Assembly: GCA_963728895.1 (NCBI GenBank)
Contig: CAVSLM010000006.1
Span: forward strand, 62,001 to 126,000
Direction of reading: 5' to 3'
DNA: 64,000 bases
DNA from: CAVSLM01 sp963728895
GTDB lineage: Bacteria > Pseudomonadota > Gammaproteobacteria > JBBQDK01
Numbering within the stretch: position 1 is the stretch's first letter; each line of letters opens with the position of its first letter. Below the pieces are notes generated by a model. It saw only the letters and a program-made list of their open reading frames with translations, was not told where the DNA came from and did no database searches. This document shows, piece after piece, positions 58,947-64,000 of the stretch. Position numbers and translations under genes: made by a program.

Positions 58947-59566
58947 AGGCCCGTCGATATGTGCGGTTCGCCCGATTCAGCGCTGCGCTCGTGGCCGGCA
59001 CCCTGCTTGCTGCCTGTTCGCTGTGGAAACCGCCTGCAAGCATCCCTGGCAGGACGTATATTCTCGATGCGCGTCCTTCGATCACGACACCTGCGGCGAC
59101 GGCGCGGGGCGTGCTGGTGCTGACCCTGCCGATTGCCTATGCGGGCTTCGACACACCGCAGATTGCCTACGTGGAGCGTCCCTACGGCCTGGACTACTAC
59201 ACCACCAGTCGGTGGGTCGATACCCCGGCGCGTATGCTTCTACCGCTGATGCTACGCACTCTGGAGGAATCCGGGCGTTTCCAGGCCGTGGTCAGCGCAC
59301 CTCCTGCTGCGCCAGGGCAATGGCTGCTCAACACCCAGCTCCTTACGCTGGAGCAGCGCTTCACCGAACATCCGAGCCGCGCACGCCTGGTACTGCGCGC
59401 CGAGTTGCTGGACTCTTCGAGCGGTACCTTACTCGGTACCCGGGTTTTCAGCGCCGTCGTGCAAGCGCCGTCCGAGGACGCCTACGGCGGTGTGCTCGCC
59501 GCCAATCAGGCGGTCGAGCAGGTCCTTGCGCAGCTCGTGCAGTTCGTGATCGCCACGGTGCGCTGA
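58943..59566 (+). CDS. ABC-type transport auxiliary lipoprotein (PqiC/LetA-associated type)
   Basis: This 207-residue protein has a signal sequence and lipobox, LVAGTLLAACSLW, with Cys near residue 25. The rest matches the ABC_trans_aux family: YILDARPS, PIAYAGFDTPQIAYVERPYGLDYYTTSRWVDTPARMLLPLMLRTLEESGRF, then AVVQAPSEDAYGGVLAANQAVEQVLAQL. Members such as PqiC are outer-membrane lipoproteins accompanying MCE systems. The GTG start overlaps the mlaD stop. It takes the place of mlaC in the E. coli operon; no mlaC-like gene is present here. Confidence 0.88.
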   Translation: MKARRYVRFARFSAALVAGTLLAACSLWKPPASIPGRTYILDARPSITTPAATARGVLVLTLPIAYAGFDTPQIAYVERPYGLDYYTTSRWVDTPARMLLPLMLRTLEESGRFQAVVSAPPAAPGQWLLNTQLLTLEQRFTEHPSRARLVLRAELLDSSSGTLLGTRVFSAVVQAPSEDAYGGVLAANQAVEQVLAQLVQFVIATVR

Positions 59567-59567
59567 C

Positions 59568-60377
59568 GTGAGCGGACCGGAACCGGACACGGGATCGCCT
59601 ACTTTCACGACGGATGCCCGGCGCTCCGACCGTTACGGCGCGTTGCGCGTGGTGCTGATCGGCACCACGCACGCAGGAAACATCGGGGCCAGCGCCCGGG
59701 CGATGAAGAACATGGGGCTGGAGCGCCTGTATCTGGTGAACCCCACCGCCGCCTTCCCCAGCGCCGAGGCGACGGCGCGTGCCTCTGGCGCGGACGACGT
59801 GCTGGCGCGCGCGGTGGTGTGCACGGGGCTGGGCGAAGCGCTGGAGGGATGCGGTCTGGTGGTGGGCGCCAGTGCGCGACTGCGTAGCTTGCCATGGCCG
59901 ACGCTGAGTGCGCGCGATAGCGCCGCGCGCGTGGCGCAGGAAAGCCGCCAGACCGAGATCGCGCTGGTATTCGGGCGCGAGCACTCCGGGCTCACCAACG
60001 AGGAGCTGGAGTGCTGCCATTTTCTGCTGCACATCGCGGCGAATCCGCATTACAGTTCGTTGAACCTCGCGGCGGCGGTGCAGGTGGTGTGCTACGAGGT
60101 GCGGGTCGCCTGCGAGGCGGACGCGCCGGGAACGCCTTGCGGCACAACTTCGGACCTTGCCGATGCCGCACAGCTCGAGCATTTCTACCAGCACCTGGAG
60201 CGCGTGCTGGTGCAGGTCAGGTTTCTCGACCCTGCCCAGCCCCGGCACCTGATGCGGCGCCTGCGCCGGCTGTTCAACCGTGCACGCCCCGACCGGAACG
60301 AGATCAATATTCTGCGGGGAATTCTCACGGCCACCGAAGCGAGCGGCCGGCGAGCGCGCCCGCCCGAGTGGGAGTGA
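59568..60377 (+). CDS. trmJ: tRNA (cytidine/uridine-2'-O-)-methyltransferase TrmJ
   Basis: TrmJ methylates the ribose at position 32 of several tRNAs using S-adenosylmethionine. It is a SPOUT (knotted) enzyme: VVLIGTTHAGNIGASARAMKNMGL at the start, then IALVFGREHSGLTNEELECCHFLLHI and the knot motif NPHYSSLNLAAAVQVVCYEV. A helical tail includes RHLMRRLRRLFNRARPDRNEINILRGIL. It has 269 residues (E. coli 246). The GTG start is one base after the lipoprotein stop. trmJ next to cysE and iscR is common in Gammaproteobacteria. Confidence 0.95.
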   Translation: MSGPEPDTGSPTFTTDARRSDRYGALRVVLIGTTHAGNIGASARAMKNMGLERLYLVNPTAAFPSAEATARASGADDVLARAVVCTGLGEALEGCGLVVGASARLRSLPWPTLSARDSAARVAQESRQTEIALVFGREHSGLTNEELECCHFLLHIAANPHYSSLNLAAAVQVVCYEVRVACEADAPGTPCGTTSDLADAAQLEHFYQHLERVLVQVRFLDPAQPRHLMRRLRRLFNRARPDRNEINILRGILTATEASGRRARPPEWE

Positions 60378-60440
60378 TTGCGCATGCCCTTTACTCTGCC
60401 CTTGCGCCCCGGAGCGGTATCATTTGACCTTCGCTGCCGG

Positions 60441-60474
60441 TATAATCTGACAAAAGTGGTCAGGAAAGACCGCT
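60441..60474 (+). promoter_or_regulatory. Possible cysE -10 box and leader hairpin
   Basis: A perfect TATAAT at 60441-60446 lies 56 bases before the cysE start. A TTGACC at 60424 is only 11 bases upstream, too close for a normal -35 box, and the correctly spaced hexamer (TATCAT) is poor, so an activator may be needed. Just downstream, AGTGGTC (60455-60461) and GACCGCT (60468-60474) can form a 7-pair hairpin with a 6-base loop at the likely 5' end of the transcript. Confidence 0.45.
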
Positions 60475-60502
60475 AAGCGGCAGCAACACGAACTTAGGCT
60501 CT

Positions 60503-61375
60503 ATGTTTGAGAGATTGCGCGAAGATATTCGGTGCGTATTCGAGCGCGACCCTGCGGCACGTTCGACCTTCGAGGTGATCACCACTTATCCGGGGCTGCA
60601 CGCCGTGCTCCTGCACCGGCTGACCCATGAGCTGTGGAACGCGGGGCTCAAATGGCTGGCGCGCTGGCTGTCGAGCCTGGGCCGCTGGCTGACGGGTATC
60701 GAAATCCATCCGGCGGCGGTGATCGGCAGGCGGTTCTTCATCGACCACGGCATGGGCGTGGTGATCGGCGAAACCGCCGAAATCGGCGACGGCTGTACCC
60801 TCTACCACGGTGTCACGCTCGGCGGGACAAGCTGGAAGAAGGGCAAGCGACACCCGACCCTCGGCAAGGACGTGGTGGTCGGGGCAGGCGCCAAGATCCT
60901 CGGCCCGATCACCATCGGTGATGGTGTACGCATCGGATCCAATGCGGTTGTGTTGAAGGACGTGCCGAGCGAGTCGACGGTTGTGGGTGTGCCTGGGCGG
61001 ATGGTGGTGGCGCGTCAGAGCGAGCAGGACCGCAATCGCCAGGCCACGGCCGACCGCATCGGCTTCGACGCCTACGGTGCGACCAAGGAAATGCCCGACC
61101 CTGTCGCACACGCAATCAATTGCATGCTTGATCATATCCACGTCATGGACAAACGCATGGACGAACTGTGTGCCTCGATTCGCGGCCTGGGGGCAGAAAT
61201 CGCCGATTTGCACATCGGGGAAATGGAGCGTTGCGAGATCAGCAGTGTGGCTTCGAACGAACGGGACGGCGGGTCCGCGCCGGCCAGCCAAGACAGGCCC
61301 GGCGGCCGAGCCGGGGCGGTCAGCGACACCGGGCCGGAGCCCGAGAAACTGCACCGGGCGGCCGGCGACCTATAG
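60503..61375 (+). CDS. cysE: Serine O-acetyltransferase
   Basis: CysE makes O-acetylserine from serine and acetyl-CoA, the first step of cysteine synthesis. The helical head includes TTYPGLHAVLLHRLTHELWNAG. The left-handed beta helix has EIHPAAVIGRRFFIDHGMGVVIGETAEIGDGCTLYHGVTLGG, with the catalytic Asp-His region, then GAGAKILGPITIGDGVRIGSNAVVLKDVP. It is of the shorter (EpsC-like) type with a long variable tail; it has 290 residues in all. Next to iscR, it links cysteine supply to Fe-S cluster assembly. An IscR site overlaps its stop codon. Confidence 0.95.
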   Translation: MFERLREDIRCVFERDPAARSTFEVITTYPGLHAVLLHRLTHELWNAGLKWLARWLSSLGRWLTGIEIHPAAVIGRRFFIDHGMGVVIGETAEIGDGCTLYHGVTLGGTSWKKGKRHPTLGKDVVVGAGAKILGPITIGDGVRIGSNAVVLKDVPSESTVVGVPGRMVVARQSEQDRNRQATADRIGFDAYGATKEMPDPVAHAINCMLDHIHVMDKRMDELCASIRGLGAEIADLHIGEMERCEISSVASNERDGGSAPASQDRPGGRAGAVSDTGPEPEKLHRAAGDL

Positions 61376-61396
61376 TTGACTGGATTAGTGCGGATT
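61372..61396 (+). promoter_or_regulatory. Type 1 IscR-binding site at the iscR promoter
   Basis: The 25-base sequence starting ATAGTTGACTGGATTAGT matches the published E. coli type 1 IscR consensus (ATASYYGACT, three W, then YAGTCRRSTAT with one R before the Ws) at 20 of 25 positions by hand alignment. It contains a TTGACT -35 box at 61376-61381 and lies 44 bases before the iscR start. It overlaps the cysE stop codon (61373-61375). [2Fe-2S]-IscR would be expected to repress its own gene here. Confidence 0.75.
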
Positions 61397-61439
61397 GCGT
61401 AAGCTCTGGCGCAGAGCAACGCCAGTCGGAGTGTCCGGA

Positions 61440-61931
61440 ATGAGATTGACAACCAAGGGTCGGTACGCCGTGACGGCGATGCTGGACCTGGCAATTCACT
61501 ACCACGCAGGCCCCATCAGCCTGGCGGATATATCGGAGCGCCAGGGCATATCGTTGTCGTATCTGGAGCAGCTTTTCACGCGGCTGCGGCGCCAGGGGTT
61601 GGTGGCGAGCACGCGCGGACCAGGGGGCGGTTACGCCCTCAGCCGTCCGGCGGAACACATCATGGTCGCTGACGTCATCACCGCCGTGGACGAGAAGGTG
61701 GATTCGACGCGCTGCGGTGGACTGAGCAATTGCCACAACCACCAGCGCTGCCTGACGCACGACCTGTGGACCGACCTGAGCGATCAGATCCACAAATTTC
61801 TGAGCGGCATCAGCCTCGCGAATCTGGTGGAAAACCGCGGCGTTCAGGAGGTCGCATTGCGCCAGGAACGCAGCGCGAACAAACCGCTCGCCGAGCGGGG
61901 TGCGGGTTGCGCCAGCCGCGCACGCTGCTGA
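61440..61931 (+). CDS. iscR: Fe-S cluster assembly transcriptional regulator IscR (Rrf2 family)
   Basis: IscR is a winged-helix repressor whose [2Fe-2S] form lowers Fe-S assembly genes. MRLTTKGRYAVTAMLDLAIHY is the start; the recognition helix region is SLADISERQGISLSYLEQLFTRLRRQGLV, followed by RGPGGGYALSRP. The cluster motif is CGGLSNCHNHQRCLTH: three Cys each spaced by five residues, plus the His that acts as fourth ligand in E. coli. It has 163 residues. The ATG at 61440 follows CGGAG by eight bases. A type 1 IscR site lies just upstream. iscA follows, but iscS and iscU do not. Confidence 0.96.
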   Translation: MRLTTKGRYAVTAMLDLAIHYHAGPISLADISERQGISLSYLEQLFTRLRRQGLVASTRGPGGGYALSRPAEHIMVADVITAVDEKVDSTRCGGLSNCHNHQRCLTHDLWTDLSDQIHKFLSGISLANLVENRGVQEVALRQERSANKPLAERGAGCASRARC

Positions 61932-61993
61932 GCGCACCGGCAGGCGCCACTCACCAACGCAACAGTTTTCATTTATCGGTAGGGGTACGAAGC

Positions 61994-62317
61994 ATGGCAA
62001 TTCGGGTAACGGAAGCCGCTGCGGAGCGGGTCAAGAAGTTCATTGCAAATCGTGGAGCAGGCGTGGGCTTGCGCCTGGGCGTAAAGAGCACGGGTTGCTC
62101 CGGCATGGCCTACGTCGTCGAGTTCGCCGACGAGATCGCCGACGACGACGTGGTGTTCGAGGACCGCGGCATCAAGGTCATCGTGAGTCCCAGGAGTCTG
62201 GCCTATGTGGACGGGACCGAGCTCGATTTCACGCGTGAAGGTCTCAACGAAGGTTTCAAGTTCAACAATCCGAACGTCACGAACACCTGCGGCTGCGGCG
62301 AAAGCTTCAGCGTCTGA
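61994..62317 (+). CDS. iscA: A-type iron-sulfur cluster carrier IscA
   Basis: IscA carries and delivers Fe-S clusters to apo-proteins. The 107 residues match IscA rather than ErpA or SufA: MAIRVTEAAAERVKKFIANRG, then LRLGVKSTGCSGMAYVVEF with Cys35, and GLNEGFKFNNPNVTNTCGCGESF with the Cys-x-Cys pair (99 and 101). It starts 62 bases after iscR. In E. coli, iscS and iscU separate these two genes; here they are missing. A GC hairpin follows the stop, so the unit may end here. Confidence 0.95.
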   Translation: MAIRVTEAAAERVKKFIANRGAGVGLRLGVKSTGCSGMAYVVEFADEIADDDVVFEDRGIKVIVSPRSLAYVDGTELDFTREGLNEGFKFNNPNVTNTCGCGESFSV

Positions 62318-62324
62318 GCGTCGC

Positions 62325-62351
62325 TGCGGGGAGAGTCGGGTTGTCCCCGCA
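62325..62351 (+). terminator. GC hairpin after iscA, weak terminator candidate
   Basis: TGCGGGGA (62325-62332) pairs perfectly with TCCCCGCA (62344-62351) across an 11-base loop, eight bases after the iscA stop. There is no following T-run, so it may end transcription only partly or stabilise the 3' end. Confidence 0.35.
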
Positions 62352-62483
62352 CTGATCGTCGTCCAATCCCATCCCAAGAACCCGTTGCGGCGCGTGGCGG
62401 TCGCGTGATCAGCGCAGGGCACCGGCCACCAGGCGGGCCGGCGCGCATCGTTTTTTCCATTCCGATCGTCTAAGCTTTGAGCT

Positions 62484-64000
62484 ATGCCTTCGAGTGCATG
62501 GAGAGCGGCACAGCACAGTACCGCCCCTGTCGAGCCGCGCTTGTCTCGCCCTGCATTCTCAACTACGCATCCGCCTGCACACCGCCCCCCGCGAGCGCTG
62601 CGACTCCTCTTCTTGATGCTCCTGTTCTGGGCAGGCTGGCGTTGGACGCCTGCCGCCGAACCGCAGCCCAAGGCAGAGGCGCAACCCAAGCTCAGCATCG
62701 TGGTCGAAGGCGTCAGCAAGGATCTGCGCGAAAACATTCTTCTTCACCTCGGCATCAGCGAGGGCCCGGCGCCACCCGAGCCGCGCCTGCGCCGGCTGCT
62801 ACGACGCGCGCCGGAGGAGATCCGTCTCGCGCTACAGGCGCTCGGCTATTTCGAGCCGAAGATCGCCTCGGACCTGCAACGCAGGGACGGTAACTGGCAC
62901 GCCGCGTTCCACATCGAACCGGGTCCACCCGTGCGCATCACCCGCCTCGCTCTCTCGGTGACCGGTCCAGGGCATGATGACGCCGTAATGGCCAACCTGG
63001 TCAGGCAATTTCCGTTGCACAAGGGCGACGTGCTCAACCAGGGCACCTACGAGAAGGCCAAGGCGCAGTGGGCGGCGCTCGCGGCCAATCGCGGCTACTT
63101 CGATGCCAGGTTCCAGGAGCACCGCGTCCAGGTGGACGTGGGTAAGCGGGAGGCCACGGTGGATCTCGAGTTCGCCACCGGTCTGCGCTATCGCTTCGGG
63201 AAGGTGAGTTTCAGACAGGAGAAGAACTGGTACGACACGGCCTATTTGCAGCGCTTCGTGCCGTTCAAGCCGGGAGCGTCTTATCGTGCCCGGAAGGTGC
63301 TGGAGCTGCGGACTAACCTGGAAAACAGCGATCAGTTCGCCTCAGTGGACGTCGACGTGGAGCGCGACAAGGCGGGGGACGATCTCCAGATCCCGGTGCT
63401 GGTCACGCTGCGTGCGCTCTCCAAGTACCGGCTCTCCGGCGGGGTCGGTTACGGCACCGACACCGGTCCACGTCTCACATTGGAATGGGGCAACCGGCGC
63501 ATCAATCATCGTGGGCACAGCCTTTCGGCCGCGATCGGTCTCTCGCAGATCAGCCAGTCGGCCAGCCTCAGTTATCTCGTGCCGCTGAAGGACCCGCTTA
63601 CCGAGAAGCTGGAGTTCCAGGCCGGCTACAAGAAGGAGAACACTGACACCAGCGACAGCCGCATCGTCTCCGTCGGCGTGAGTCGTACCGACGCGCTGCC
63701 CGGGGGCTGGGTGCAGAGCCTGTTCGTCAACCTGCAGCGCGAGAATTTCGCCGTGGGCAATACCAGGGGTCGCAGCACGCTGATCCTGCCCGGTGGAGCC
63801 TGGAGCCGGCTGAAGGCCGATGACCAGTTCCGGCCGCGACACGGCCATCGATTCCGTTTCGAGATCACCGGCACCGATCCAGTACTGGGCTCCGACTTGC
63901 ATGTGCTACGCGGAAAGGTGGATGGCAAATGGATCTTTCCGGCGGGTGGGCGCGGCAGGGTGCTCGTGCGTGGCACTTTGGGAGCCCTGGAAGTGGACAA
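62484..64000 (+). CDS. tamA: Translocation and assembly module subunit TamA, 5' part
   Basis: TamA is an Omp85-family outer-membrane protein that works with TamB in assembling autotransporters and in lipid movement. The frame opens at ATG 62484 after a stop and runs off the window end (505 residues seen). A basic head leads to a hydrophobic segment (LRLLFLMLLFWAGWRW) acting as signal sequence. Three POTRA domains follow: LSIVVEGVSKDLRENIL, then the regions around VRITRLALSVTGPG and YRFGKVSFRQEKNWYDTAYL. The barrel starts at YRLSGGVGYGTDTGPRL. tamB would be expected just beyond the window. Confidence 0.9.
   Translation, partial: MPSSAWRAAQHSTAPVEPRLSRPAFSTTHPPAHRPPRALRLLFLMLLFWAGWRWTPAAEPQPKAEAQPKLSIVVEGVSKDLRENILLHLGISEGPAPPEPRLRRLLRRAPEEIRLALQALGYFEPKIASDLQRRDGNWHAAFHIEPGPPVRITRLALSVTGPGHDDAVMANLVRQFPLHKGDVLNQGTYEKAKAQWAALAANRGYFDARFQEHRVQVDVGKREATVDLEFATGLRYRFGKVSFRQEKNWYDTAYLQRFVPFKPGASYRARKVLELRTNLENSDQFASVDVDVERDKAGDDLQIPVLVTLRALSKYRLSGGVGYGTDTGPRLTLEWGNRRINHRGHSLSAAIGLSQISQSASLSYLVPLKDPLTEKLEFQAGYKKENTDTSDSRIVSVGVSRTDALPGGWVQSLFVNLQRENFAVGNTRGRSTLILPGGAWSRLKADDQFRPRHGHRFRFEITGTDPVLGSDLHVLRGKVDGKWIFPAGGRGRVLVRGTLGALEVD

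Noticed and set aside
60424..60446. TTGACC and TATAAT before cysE as a standard sigma-70 promoter.
   Set aside because: Only 11 bases separate them, too few for sigma-70; the -10 was kept as a candidate but not the pair.

Overview
The window is a dense, high-GC stretch (about two-thirds G+C by eye) of a gammaproteobacterial chromosome. The gene order glnD-map / rpsB-tsf-pyrH-frr-uppS-cdsA-dxr-rseP-bamA-skp-lpxD-fabZ-lpxA-lpxB-dnaE-accA-tilS-pyrG-kdsA-eno-ftsB-ispD-ispF-truD-surE-pcm-yqaA-nlpD-rpoS is the classic gammaproteobacterial core. The GC content, the alaC-hom-thrC-(RpfE-like)-recJ block, the FimX-type regulator and the STAS-fused MlaE suggest a member of, or near, the Chromatiales/Acidiferrobacterales. 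I cannot name the genus from sequence alone. No rRNA, tRNA, insertion sequence, prophage or CRISPR array was recognised.

Layout. (1) 1-4017: the 3' end of a DMT-type transporter and a VOC protein face glnD and map, which are on the minus strand. (2) 4058-31467: a long plus-strand run for translation (rpsB, tsf, frr), nucleotide supply (pyrH, pyrG), isoprenoids (uppS, dxr, ispD, ispF), envelope building (cdsA, rseP, bamA, skp, lpxD, fabZ, lpxA, lpxB, kdsA), replication (dnaE), lipid precursor (accA), tRNA work (tilS, truD), glycolysis (eno) and division (ftsB). Many genes overlap at ATGA, GTGA or TTGA junctions. (3) 31468-36527: an Smr protein facing truD, then surE-pcm-yqaA-nlpD-rpoS. (4) 36544-43707: a Mth938-like protein, then alaC-hom-thrC for amino acids and an RpfE-like gene with recJ. 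(5) 43780-48391: parC, htpX behind a heat-shock-type promoter, and a DUF1015 protein. (6) 48415-53338: a degenerate FimX-type c-di-GMP receptor and a PilZ-like protein on the minus strand, with a GNAT gene between them. (7) 53401-56053: efp flanked by both of its lysine-modification enzymes, epmB and epmA. (8) 56102-59566: an Mla/MCE-type lipid transport operon. (9) 59568-64000: trmJ, cysE, iscR, iscA and the 5' part of tamA.

The most striking property is that five otherwise well-conserved genes (map, pyrH, rpoS, hom and the RpfE-like gene) each carry one single-base indel, mostly in short homopolymers. Because map and pyrH are normally essential, I read these first as sequence or assembly errors, with biological inactivation as the alternative. 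Other points of interest are a dispersed ~160-bp intergenic repeat (two full copies, one partial), an IscR site overlapping the cysE stop codon, an iscR-iscA pair without iscS/iscU, a CTG start for lpxB behind a perfect palindrome, a Cys-rich insertion in threonine synthase, Val in place of Ser at the key quinolone-contact position of ParC, and the FimX/PilZ pair.
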